64,000 nucleotides of DNA from Bacillus_BD sp963708895 (GTDB taxonomy: Bacteria; Bacillota; Bacilli; Bacillales; Cytobacillaceae): assembly GCA_963708895.1 (NCBI GenBank), contig CAVPUE010000002.1, positions 434,001 to 498,000 of the forward strand, in the 5' to 3' direction. The position numbers were made by a program, and so were the translations under genes. This document shows, in pieces, positions 27,107 through 35,496 of the stretch. Under the pieces are notes generated by a model. It was given only the letters and a program-made list of their open reading frames with translations. It did not search any database and was not told the DNA's origin. How positions within the stretch are numbered: position 1 is the first letter of the stretch; each line of letters begins with the position of its first letter.

Positions 27107-27343
27107 ATGGAAAACAAACCAGCAAATGACTATATCGTCATAAAAGCAAAAGAAGATGGTGTAAATGTTATTGGCTTGACTAGAGGTTCAGATACTAAAT
27201 TTCATCACTCAGAAAAATTAGATAAAGGTGAAGTATTGATTGCTCAATTTACTGAGCATACATCTGCTATTAAAATTCGTGGAACGGCTTATATCAAAAC
27301 CCAATTTGGAGATCTAGAAAGTGATGGGAAGACGAATCAGTAA
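27107..27343 (+). CDS. mtrB: Trp RNA-binding attenuation protein TRAP (MtrB)
   Basis: An 11-mer ring-forming protein of 78 residues. When loaded with tryptophan it wraps RNA with (G/U)AG repeats and terminates trp operon transcription. The sequence follows TRAP throughout: DYIVIKAKEDGVNVIGLTRG, then FHHSEKLDKGEVLIAQFTEHT and AIKIRGTAYIKTQ, which includes the KIR RNA-binding patch. ATG 27107 follows AGAAGGAAGGATAGG. The trp operon that it normally controls is not in the aro cluster of this window (see findings). Confidence 0.96.
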   Translation: MENKPANDYIVIKAKEDGVNVIGLTRGSDTKFHHSEKLDKGEVLIAQFTEHTSAIKIRGTAYIKTQFGDLESDGKTNQ

Positions 27344-27371
27344 ATTGCATATCCCAATCTATTTGCTTTTA

Positions 27372-27380
27372 TGATATAAT
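27372..27380 (+). promoter_or_regulatory. Candidate extended -10 promoter for hepS
   Basis: TGATATAAT is a perfect -10 box with TGn extension, 68 bases before hepS. No -35 at standard spacing. Confidence 0.45.
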
Positions 27381-27447
27381 GGTTTCTGCTTGTTAATAGA
27401 TAAGTTCATTTTTTTATTGAAATATGGGGAAATAAGGGTGTGATATC

Positions 27448-28260
27448 ATGCTTGAAACAGAAAATAAAATGGTACAAATGAAGGAAAGCATCGAAAGATA
27501 TGTTTTACATCCTTATTTACGTAAATATATCATTTCACCTTCTATTGATGAGGACAAATTGCTTATGCTCATTTCAATAGTTGAAGAGTTAGATCTATCC
27601 CCCATTGAAAAAGATACATATGTAATCGCCATCATGCTCATGTATATCGCTTTAGATACACATGATGATGTGTCAAACACATTAGAAGATGAAAATAGTA
27701 TGAAAACTAGACAACTCACTATTTTAGCTGGTGATTATTATAGTGGTTTGTATTATAAGGTTTTGGCAAAAGTATGTAACACTGAAATGATAAAAAAATT
27801 ATCTGAAGGTGTTAAAACGATAAATGAACATAAAGTAACCATATATAGTAAAAAACAGAGCCATGTCAATGAAGTGATAAATAGCGTTAAATTTATAGAG
27901 TTCTCTTTAATTGGAGAGTTAACGGATTATTTTGAGGTAACAAATTGGAATGACGCAATTGCTAATTTTCTGCTTTTAAAGCGATTACTGAAAGAAAAAA
28001 GCGAATATGAACGATCAGGAAGTTCAGTTGTCCTTCATGCAATCGATCGCTCGTTATTTGCTTATGATCAAGATGCGAAAAGAAACAATAGTCAACAAAG
28101 GATTATCGAACAATGTGATAACTATATTGACATTGCTAGAAAGAAAATGATACAAGGTATGGATTTAATCCCGCAAATGAATGCTTCCTTAATACAACGA
28201 TTTATTCATATGAATACCCAACCTAATCTAGTAGAAAAAACATTTGTGGAAGAAGGGTAA
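27448..28260 (+). CDS. hepS: Heptaprenyl diphosphate synthase component I
   Basis: Non-catalytic subunit that sets the chain length of the C35 side chain of menaquinone-7; 270 residues. It is mostly helical with no DDxxD motif, matching HepS/GerCA. ATG 27448 follows AAGGGTGTGAT. It is the first gene of hepS-menG-hepT, once called gerC, with 6 bases to menG. Confidence 0.9.
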   Translation: MLETENKMVQMKESIERYVLHPYLRKYIISPSIDEDKLLMLISIVEELDLSPIEKDTYVIAIMLMYIALDTHDDVSNTLEDENSMKTRQLTILAGDYYSGLYYKVLAKVCNTEMIKKLSEGVKTINEHKVTIYSKKQSHVNEVINSVKFIEFSLIGELTDYFEVTNWNDAIANFLLLKRLLKEKSEYERSGSSVVLHAIDRSLFAYDQDAKRNNSQQRIIEQCDNYIDIARKKMIQGMDLIPQMNASLIQRFIHMNTQPNLVEKTFVEEG

Positions 28261-28266
28261 AAAGCA

Positions 28267-28971
28267 ATGGAAGAGCAAAGTAAAGAAGAAAGAGTCCACC
28301 GTGTTTTTGAAAATATTTATGATCAATATGATAAAATGAATTCGGTTATTAGCTTTAAACAGCATGTTCGGTGGCGTGCAGATATCATGAAGCGTATGAA
28401 GGTAAAACCCGAATCAAAAGTGCTAGATGTATGTTGTGGTACTGGAGATTGGACATTACAACTTGTGGAAGCGGTTGGACCTAATGGAGAAGTGACAGGC
28501 CTTGATTTTAGTAAAAATATGTTGAAAATAGGGGAAGAAAAGTTAAAACGCTTTTCAAATGTTAATCTAGTACATGGAAATGCCATGGAACTTCCCTTCC
28601 CAGATGATAGCTTCGATTATGTAACGATTGGATTTGGTTTAAGAAATGTTCCAAATATTGAGCAGGTTTTAAAAGAATTGTATCGTGTAGCCAAACCAGG
28701 AGGTATGGTAGTTTCTCTAGATACCTCCCATCCCACTCTATTTGGTTTTAAGCAATTATATTATTTTTATTTTCGTTTTATCATGCCATTATTCGGGAAA
28801 ATATTTGCGAAAAGCTATCAAGAATACTCTTGGCTTAATGAATCAACACGTCATTTTCCAGGAATGAAAAAACTAGCAGGAATGTTTGAAGGGGCAGGTT
28901 TTAAAAATGTCACGTATACACCTTATACAGGTGGTGTTGCAGCCGCACATTTCGGTTATAAGCAAAAATAA
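28267..28971 (+). CDS. menG: Demethylmenaquinone methyltransferase
   Basis: The last step of menaquinone synthesis, methylating demethylmenaquinone with SAM; 234 residues. The SAM-binding motif is LDVCCGTGDWT near residues 55-65, followed by TGLDFSKNML, and the family signature FGLRNVPNIEQVL. It lies between the two heptaprenyl synthase subunit genes, so side chain and ring are made in step. The menaquinol product feeds the qcrABC complex encoded later in this window. Confidence 0.95.
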   Translation: MEEQSKEERVHRVFENIYDQYDKMNSVISFKQHVRWRADIMKRMKVKPESKVLDVCCGTGDWTLQLVEAVGPNGEVTGLDFSKNMLKIGEEKLKRFSNVNLVHGNAMELPFPDDSFDYVTIGFGLRNVPNIEQVLKELYRVAKPGGMVVSLDTSHPTLFGFKQLYYFYFRFIMPLFGKIFAKSYQEYSWLNESTRHFPGMKKLAGMFEGAGFKNVTYTPYTGGVAAAHFGYKQK

Positions 28972-29033
28972 ATAGATGTTTCTGTTTGCCTTTAATGGTG
29001 CAGACAGGGGTTAAAAGCAAGGTGGATACGGAT

Positions 29034-29996
29034 ATGAAATTTAAAATGATGTATTCATTTTTAAATTCGGATATAGATACAGTAGAGAAAGCATTAGAAG
29101 AAGCGGTATATGCTGATTCTGCCCTTTTACGAGAGGCCTCTCTTCACTTATTACAAGCAGGGGGAAAGCGTATTCGTCCCCTATTTGCTTTACTTTCAGC
29201 TAAATTTGGTGATTATAATATTCATAAGATCAAAAAAGTAGCGGTATCATTAGAATTAATCCACGCTGCTTCTCTTATCCATGATGATGTTATTGATGAT
29301 GCAGCCATTAGAAGAGGAAAACCAACCGTTAAAGCCAAGTGGGACAATCGAATAGCGACTTATACAGGTGATTATATTTTTGCACGAGCCTTAGAGCTTA
29401 TGGCTGAGATCAATCATCCGAAAGCACATAAAATTTTATCTAATGCAATGGTCGAACTTGTCATTGGTGAATTAGAGCAAATGAAAGATAAGTATCGATT
29501 TGATCAGAACTTAAGAGATTATTTGCGACGAATAAAAAGAAAAACGGCTTTGTTAATTGAATCAAGCTGTGAGTTAGGAGCAATCGCAGCTGGTGTAGAT
29601 GATAAGGTTGCTTGGCAACTAGCAAAGTATGGATATTATGTTGGGATGTCGTATCAAATTATTGATGATATCCTTGATTTCACAGGCACAGAAAAAGAGT
29701 TAGGAAAACCTTCAGGTGGAGACTTATTACAAGGTAATATCACTCTTCCTGTCTTATTTGCTATGAAAGATGAGACAATCGCACAAGAGATTTATAAAGT
29801 TCATGAGAACATGTCGAAAAAAGAGATGGACAGAATTATTGATATGATTGTTCATTCTGACGGTATCGAACAAGCGCGGAATATTAGTAATCGCTATCTA
29901 GATAAAGCATTAGCTATTGTAGAACAACTTCCAAATAATCAGTCAAAAACAGCCTTAAGAAATATAGCAAAGTATATTGGAAAACGAAAATTTTAG
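29034..29996 (+). CDS. hepT: Heptaprenyl diphosphate synthase component II
   Basis: Catalytic trans-prenyltransferase, 320 residues, extending farnesyl diphosphate to C35. Both aspartate-rich motifs are present: SLIHDDVIDDA and YQIIDDILDF. Also GGKRIRPLFALL near the N-terminus and the ending AKYIGKRKF. ATG 29034 is chosen for the AAGGTGG 8 bases upstream and alignment with MKFKMxYSFLN of homologues; an upstream in-frame TTG at 28986 lacks a ribosome site. Confidence 0.94.
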   Translation: MKFKMMYSFLNSDIDTVEKALEEAVYADSALLREASLHLLQAGGKRIRPLFALLSAKFGDYNIHKIKKVAVSLELIHAASLIHDDVIDDAAIRRGKPTVKAKWDNRIATYTGDYIFARALELMAEINHPKAHKILSNAMVELVIGELEQMKDKYRFDQNLRDYLRRIKRKTALLIESSCELGAIAAGVDDKVAWQLAKYGYYVGMSYQIIDDILDFTGTEKELGKPSGGDLLQGNITLPVLFAMKDETIAQEIYKVHENMSKKEMDRIIDMIVHSDGIEQARNISNRYLDKALAIVEQLPNNQSKTALRNIAKYIGKRKF

Positions 29997-30114
29997 ATAA
30001 GTTGCCAAAAATTCTAAAAAATGTTATTATTTCCATGGATTCCTTTCAGAAAGTATTACTATATCCTTTTGATGAATCTACTATACATATTGTTAATAGG
30101 GGCTGAAGTCATTT

Positions 30115-30561
30115 ATGGAAAAAACATTTCTAATGGTAAAACCAGACGGTGTACAACGTAATTTAATTGGTGAAATCGTTTCACGATTTGAACAAAAAGG
30201 TTTTCAACTAGTTGGTGGAAAATTAATGAGCATTTCTAAAGAACTAGCAGAAGAGCATTATGGAGAGCATAAAGAACGACCTTTTTTCGGTGAACTTGTT
30301 GACTTTATTACATCCGGCCCGGTATTTGCAATGATCTGGGAAGGCGAAAATGTCATTACGACTGCACGCCAAATGATGGGTTCAACCAATCCAAAAGACG
30401 CAGCTCCAGGTACGATTCGCGGTGACTTTGGGGTTACAGTTGGGAAAAATATCATTCATGGATCTGATTCTCCAGAAAGTGCTGTACGTGAAATAGGTTT
30501 ATTTTTTAATAATGAAGAATTAGTTCAATATGATAAATTAATGAATCAATGGATTTATTAA
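30115..30561 (+). CDS. ndk: Nucleoside diphosphate kinase
   Basis: Transfers the gamma phosphate from ATP to other NDPs through a phospho-histidine, His115 in NIIHGSDS; 148 residues, normal length. Start MEKTFLMVKPDGVQR is typical. ATG 30115 follows AGGGGCTGAAGTC. It has its own gap of 118 bases after hepT. Confidence 0.97.
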   Translation: MEKTFLMVKPDGVQRNLIGEIVSRFEQKGFQLVGGKLMSISKELAEEHYGEHKERPFFGELVDFITSGPVFAMIWEGENVITTARQMMGSTNPKDAAPGTIRGDFGVTVGKNIIHGSDSPESAVREIGLFFNNEELVQYDKLMNQWIY

Positions 30562-30565
30562 TAAA

Positions 30566-30597
30566 GGGCTATTTTCATAAAGTTTGAGAAAAGAGCT
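30566..30597 (-). repeat. Minimal copy of dispersed intergenic repeat after ndk, inverted
   Basis: GGGCTATTTTCATAAAG followed by TTTGAGAAAAGAGC is the reverse complement of the minimal copy at 5756-5788 with very few differences. It can fold into a hairpin. Confidence 0.75.
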
Positions 30598-30598
30598 T

Positions 30599-30636
30599 TA
30601 AGCGACACTTTTTCTTTAAAAGTGTCGCTTTTTTAT
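30599..30636 (+). terminator. Terminator after ndk
   Basis: AAGCGACACTTTT pairs with AAAAGTGTCGCTT over a short loop, followed by a T run. It abuts the minimal repeat. Confidence 0.85.
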
Positions 30637-30712
30637 TTATGTATTGAATTCAATGGAAAATAGGAACTCTTTTGTACTATACTAAAGTTATCATAACTTA
30701 AGGAGTATCGTT

Positions 30713-31498
30713 ATGTCTGTTGATTATGAACAATTCGTCTCACAAATTAACCTGAAAACAGGAATTAATCTTGCTCTTTATAAAGAAACACAAATGAAAA
30801 GGAGATTAACCTCCTTATATGAAAAAAGGGGATATACATCTTTCAAGGAGTATTTTCAAGCGATAAATAGTGATAGAGAGTTATTGTATGAATTTTTAGA
30901 TCGCATGACCATTAACGTTTCTGAATTTTATCGAAATTATAAACGTTGGGAGGTATTAGAAAAGGATATTTTACCGAAAATTTTGCAACGGGCTAACGCT
31001 CCGAAAATATGGAGTGCTGCCTGTTCTACTGGTGAAGAACCATACACAATGGTCATGATTTTATCCAAGTACCTGCCTTTAAACAAAATACATATTTTGG
31101 CCACCGATATTGATGAAAAGGCGATTGCACGAGCGAAGCTAGGACTTTATCCTGAACGCTCTTTAAATGAACTACCCCATGACATGAAAAGAAAATATTT
31201 TACTAAAGAAGGAAGTCAATACCAAATATCAGACGAAATAAAAAAAGCCGTTACCTTTAAAAAGCATAATTTATTAGCTGATTCATTTGGTGGTCCTTTT
31301 GATTTAATTATTTGTCGAAATGTCCTTATTTATTTTACTGAAGAAGCAAAAGATATCTTATATCACAAATTTTCAAATGCCTTAAATCCAAGTGGAATTC
31401 TTTTTGTCGGAAGTACAGAGCAAATATTTAATGTCGGGAAATATGGATTTGAAGTAGAGGATACTTTTTTCTACAAAAAAAAGCAAGTTAAGCAATGA
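30713..31498 (+). CDS. cheR: Chemotaxis protein-glutamate methyltransferase CheR
   Basis: SAM-dependent methyltransferase, 261 residues, that methylates glutamates of chemoreceptors for adaptation. It has the N-terminal helical domain (to about residue 70, with MTINVSEFYRN) and the SAM motif IWSAACSTGEEPYT, followed by ILATDID and DLIICRNVLIYF. ATG 30713 follows AAGGAGTATCGTT. In B. subtilis cheR also stands between ndk and aroF, far from the main che operon. Confidence 0.95.
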   Translation: MSVDYEQFVSQINLKTGINLALYKETQMKRRLTSLYEKRGYTSFKEYFQAINSDRELLYEFLDRMTINVSEFYRNYKRWEVLEKDILPKILQRANAPKIWSAACSTGEEPYTMVMILSKYLPLNKIHILATDIDEKAIARAKLGLYPERSLNELPHDMKRKYFTKEGSQYQISDEIKKAVTFKKHNLLADSFGGPFDLIICRNVLIYFTEEAKDILYHKFSNALNPSGILFVGSTEQIFNVGKYGFEVEDTFFYKKKQVKQ

Positions 31499-31553
31499 TA
31501 TTACTTTTCTAAAAAAATATTAAGATAATTTTCAAAAACTTACTATTCTAATT

Positions 31554-31582
31554 TTGGATGTTATGTTATATTGATACATAAT
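31554..31582 (+). promoter_or_regulatory. Candidate SigA promoter of the aromatic supraoperon
   Basis: TTGGAT and CATAAT are separated by 17 bases, 35 bases before aroC. The -10 is good, the -35 weak. No leader long enough for attenuation is visible. Confidence 0.4.
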
Positions 31583-31616
31583 TATCATCCTTTAATGATG
31601 TGAAGGGAGAAAGAAA

Positions 31617-32786
31617 ATGAGATATTTAACAGCTGGGGAATCACATGGTCCCAAATTAACAACGATTATAGAGGGATTACCTGCAGGTATGCCACTCTTA
31701 CAAGAAGATATAAATGAACAGTTGGCAAGAAGACAAAAAGGGCATGGCCGTGGAAGAAGAATGCAAATTGAAAAAGATACAGTTGAAATTACAAGTGGTG
31801 TAAGACATGGACTAACGTTAGGATCTCCTGTGGCATTAGTTGTTGAAAATAATGACTGGAAGCATTGGGTGAAAATAATGGGTTCAGAACCATTTGATGG
31901 GAACGAAGAGGATATTAAACGAAGAGTAACTAGACCTCGTCCTGGTCATGCTGACTTAAATGGTGCTATTAAATATGGGCATCAAGATATGAGGAATGTT
32001 TTAGAACGTTCATCTGCTAGAGAGACGACAATTCGTGTTGCAGCAGGTGCCGTTGCGAAGAAGCTACTCTCAGAGCTTGGAATTGAAGTGGCCTCACATG
32101 TAGTTGAAATTGGTGGAGTAAAGTCAAACGTGTCCACTTATGATTCGATTCAAAGCTTACGTGAGATTTCAGAAGACTCTCCTGTACGCTGTTTAGATCC
32201 TGAGGCAGGCGAAGAAATGATGAAAGCGATTGATACAGCGAAAGAAAATGGCGATTCCATTGGAGGAATTGTAGAAGTTATTGTTGAGGGAATGCCAGCT
32301 GGTGTTGGAAGCTATGTACACTTTGACCGCAAACTTGATTCAAAATTAGCAGCAGCCATTTGTAGTATCAATGCTTTTAAAGGGGTAGAATTTGGAATTG
32401 GCTTTGAAGCAGCCCATATTCCAGGAAGCCAAGTTCATGACGAAATTCTTTGGTCTGAAGAAAGAGGATTCTATCGTAAATCGAATCGTTTAGGCGGTCT
32501 AGAAGGTGGAATGACAAATGGTATGCCACTTGTTATTAGAGGAGTCATGAAGCCAATCCCAACTTTATACAAGCCACTTCAAAGTGTGGATATCGAAACA
32601 AAAGAACCATTTACAGCAAGTGTAGAACGTTCAGATAGTTGTGCAGTTCCTGCAGCAGCAGTTGTAGCAGAGAACGTAGTGGCATGGGAATTAGCAGTAG
32701 CCATTACAGATCAGTTCTTTGCAGATCGTTTTGATACATTAAAAGAAATCATTGAAGAACAACGTAAATATGCGAGGGAATTTTAA
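31617..32786 (+). CDS. aroC: Chorismate synthase (B. subtilis aroF)
   Basis: FMN-dependent last step of the shikimate pathway, EPSP to chorismate; 389 residues. Signatures: MRYLTAGESHGPKLT at the start, GRGRRMQIEKD, RPRPGHADLNGAIKYGHQDM and GGLEGGMTNGMPL. ATG 31617 follows GAAGGGAGAAAGAA. It heads aroC-aroB-aroH-hisC-tyrA-aroA. The E. coli symbol is used; in B. subtilis this gene is aroF. Confidence 0.96.
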   Translation: MRYLTAGESHGPKLTTIIEGLPAGMPLLQEDINEQLARRQKGHGRGRRMQIEKDTVEITSGVRHGLTLGSPVALVVENNDWKHWVKIMGSEPFDGNEEDIKRRVTRPRPGHADLNGAIKYGHQDMRNVLERSSARETTIRVAAGAVAKKLLSELGIEVASHVVEIGGVKSNVSTYDSIQSLREISEDSPVRCLDPEAGEEMMKAIDTAKENGDSIGGIVEVIVEGMPAGVGSYVHFDRKLDSKLAAAICSINAFKGVEFGIGFEAAHIPGSQVHDEILWSEERGFYRKSNRLGGLEGGMTNGMPLVIRGVMKPIPTLYKPLQSVDIETKEPFTASVERSDSCAVPAAAVVAENVVAWELAVAITDQFFADRFDTLKEIIEEQRKYAREF

Positions 32787-33864
32787 TGATTCGAGCAATT
32801 GGTTAAAACCCCTTTAAAGTCTTATCCGGTATATGTAGGTCCAGGTGCAATAGATGTATTACCTGACTTTCTTAAAAATCATTTAAAAAAATTAACGAAA
32901 ATATTGGTGATTACAGATGAAAATGTTGGAAAGCTGTATTTATCCAACGTTGTCGGGTCACTGAATGACTATAGAGTGGAAACTATGATTGTACCAAGCG
33001 GGGAAGCAGCAAAAACGTTTGACATTTATTATGAATGTCAAACAGCTGCTTTAAATTATCAGCTTGATCGCCATTCATTGATTATTGCACTCGGTGGTGG
33101 TGCCGTCGGGGACTTGGCGGGCTTCGTTGCAGCCACATTTATGCGGGGAATTCCGTTTATTCAAATTCCTACGACCATCTTAGCCCATGACAGTGCTGTC
33201 GGTGGTAAAGTAGCCATTAATCATCCGAAAGGGAAAAATATGATTGGGGCTTTTTATCAGCCAGAAGCGGTTATTTATGATACTGATTTCTTAAGTAGTT
33301 TACCGCAGCATGAAAGACGCTCTGGGTTTGCGGAAGTGATTAAACATGGATTGATCCAAGATCTTTCTTTTTACAATTGGTTAAAAGACCATATTGTATC
33401 ATTGGATACTATCTCTGAGGAAAATTTAGTTACTTTTTTATCGAGGGGAATTGAGATAAAAAGTACGATTGTTTCTCAAGATGAAAAAGAAACAGGGGTA
33501 AGAGCCTATTTAAATTTTGGACATACACTTGGACATGCGATTGAAGCAGAACTCGGGTATGGAAAAACAACACATGGTGAAGCGGTTCTGATTGGAATGA
33601 TATTCGCCTTACAATTAAGCGAGAAACATGCTGGCTTAAAGGTAAATTCGCATGAATTATTGATTTGGCTAGAAACACTCGGGTATCAAACGAAGCTACC
33701 TGAAGGATTGTCCTTTGATTCATTAATTCGAGCGGATGAAAAGTGATAAAAAGTCAATTGATGGTCAAATTCGATTTGTCCTATTGAACGAAATAGGCTC
33801 ACCGCAAATATATGAATTATCAGAAGAGGAAATTCTAGTAGCGTTAAAAGACTACAGTAAATAA
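32786..33864 (+). pseudogene. aroB: 3-dehydroquinate synthase, one or two apparent +1 frameshifts
   Basis: Second shikimate enzyme (DAHP to 3-dehydroquinate). The main frame from 32799 has NAD- and zinc-site motifs: LGGGAVGDLAGFVAATFMRG, PTTILAHDSAVGGKVAIN and FGHTLGHAIEAE. It stops at 33746 after SLIRADEK. The true ending MKSDKKSIDGQIRF through ELSEEEILVALKDYSK is in another frame to 33864; one surplus G at 33734-33735 explains this. At the 5' end the TTG at 32799 has no ribosome site. ATG 32786, with GAGGG 8 bases upstream, reads MIRAI and would join VKTPLKSYPVYVG if one G at 32801-32802 were surplus. Confidence 0.87.
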
Positions 33865-33942
33865 TAATATGTTTTAAAAATAGTTTACTGTCTTGCTACA
33901 GCGGCTAGCGCTTATGAATTTCTAAGGAGAGGAGGAGTCTTC

Positions 33943-34317
33943 TTGCAAGTACGAGGTGTACGTGGAGCGATTACGATTAAAGAAGATTCAGAGTCAGAAG
34001 TTTTACAAGTTACGGATACATTATTACGAAAAATGATACAAGAGAATGAGATTGAACCAGAACAGGTCGCTTCTGTATTTATTTCCGTAACAGATGATAT
34101 TACAAATGCTTTCCCAGCAAGGGCAATGCGTGCTATTGATGGATGGAGCTATGTACCTGTTATGTGTATGAAGGAAATGACTGTTCCAAATGCTTTGCAA
34201 AAATGTATACGTATAATGATGCATATCAATACGAATAAAGGGCAACGGGAAATCAATCATATCTATTTAGAAGAAGCGGTTTCATTACGTCCTGATTTAG
34301 TACAGCAAAGTAATTAA
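33943..34317 (+). CDS. aroH: Chorismate mutase AroH
   Basis: Monofunctional trimeric chorismate mutase of 124 residues, chorismate to prephenate. It starts MQVRGVRGAITI and has the key AFPARAMR and KCIRIMMHI segments, matching B. subtilis AroH and not the AroQ fold. The start is TTG 33943, backed by an excellent ribosome site (GGAGAGGAGGAG). hisC begins only 27 bases after the stop, where B. subtilis has six trp genes. Confidence 0.95.
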   Translation: MQVRGVRGAITIKEDSESEVLQVTDTLLRKMIQENEIEPEQVASVFISVTDDITNAFPARAMRAIDGWSYVPVMCMKEMTVPNALQKCIRIMMHINTNKGQREINHIYLEEAVSLRPDLVQQSN

Positions 34318-34344
34318 GATTAATCAAACCTGAGGTGAATTGTT

Positions 34345-35448
34345 ATGCAATGGAAAGAACAATTATTAACACTAACTCCATATCAGCCAGGAAGACCTAT
34401 TGAATCAGTCAAACGCGAATATGGTCTTGAACATATTGTTAAATTAGCTTCCAATGAAAATCCATTTGGTGCATCTCCTAAAGCGGTATCTGCTTTAAAA
34501 GAAGCAGTTACTAATTTTGCGATATATCCAGATGGCTATGCAACAAGATTACGTGAAGCGATGACTCGTTTTTTAAAGGTAGATCAGAATCAATTGATTT
34601 TTGGAAATGGTGCAGATAATTTAATTCAAATTGTGTCTCGTGCATTTTTACATCCGGGTAAAAATACCGTGATGGCAGCTCCGTCATTCTCGCAATATAA
34701 ACATAACGCCATTATTGAAGGAGCAGAAATTCGCGAAATCCCATTAATAAATGGTGAACATGATTTAGATTCGATGATAGCTACAATAGATGAAAATACA
34801 GCTGTTGTTTGGGTGTGTAGTCCGAATAATCCAACAGGTGTACATATTACAAAAGATAAGATGATTTCATTCCTAACTAATGTTCCTAAAGAAACCTTAG
34901 TTGTGATTGATGATGCTTATCATGATTATGTTGTAGCAGATGATTACTATGATGCTTTGGAATTTGCAAAAACATATCCAAATGTGATTGTATTGAGAAC
35001 TTTTTCAAAAATCTACGGACTCGCTGCCTTAAGAATTGGTTATGGTATCGCACATCAGGATATTATTCGTGCTTTAGAACCAGTTAGAGAACCTTTCAAC
35101 GTAAATACTTTAGGGCAAATAGCCGCGATCGCTGCGATAGAAGATCAAGATTATGTTAAAGAATGTAGACAGAGAAACCGTGAAGGTATGGCTCAATTTG
35201 AAAAGTTTTGCAACGAAAAGCAATTAAAGTATTATTCTTCACAAGCGAATTTTATTTTAATTGACTTTGGAACAAGTGGTAATGAAGTATTCCAATATTT
35301 ACTTGAAAGAGGATATATTGTTCGTTCAGGAAATGCACTTGGTTTTCCAACTTCAGTACGGGTAACTGTTGGATCAACTGAGGAAAATAATGGTGTTATG
35401 GAAGTAATGAATCAATATTTAAAAGAGAAAGCATCCATTTCACGTTAG
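34345..35448 (+). CDS. hisC: Histidinol-phosphate aminotransferase
   Basis: PLP-dependent aminotransferase of 367 residues. In Bacillus it serves both histidine synthesis and, with broad specificity, tyrosine/phenylalanine formation. Motifs: KLASNENPFGASPKA, VWVCSPNNPTG, DDAYHDY, and the PLP lysine in LRTFSKIYGLAALRIGYG. ATG 34345 follows TGAGGTGAATTG. Its place in the aro operon fits the aromatic aminotransferase role. Confidence 0.95.
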   Translation: MQWKEQLLTLTPYQPGRPIESVKREYGLEHIVKLASNENPFGASPKAVSALKEAVTNFAIYPDGYATRLREAMTRFLKVDQNQLIFGNGADNLIQIVSRAFLHPGKNTVMAAPSFSQYKHNAIIEGAEIREIPLINGEHDLDSMIATIDENTAVVWVCSPNNPTGVHITKDKMISFLTNVPKETLVVIDDAYHDYVVADDYYDALEFAKTYPNVIVLRTFSKIYGLAALRIGYGIAHQDIIRALEPVREPFNVNTLGQIAAIAAIEDQDYVKECRQRNREGMAQFEKFCNEKQLKYYSSQANFILIDFGTSGNEVFQYLLERGYIVRSGNALGFPTSVRVTVGSTEENNGVMEVMNQYLKEKASISR

Positions 35449-35496
35449 AAAAAAATACATGGTGTAAGACAATGCGATAAAGGTGGTGCCGATTAA

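Noticed and set aside
33920..33945. TRAP-binding GAG repeats before aroH
   Set aside because: GGAGAGGAGGAG is only three or four triplets with irregular spacing and is explained as a strong ribosome site.
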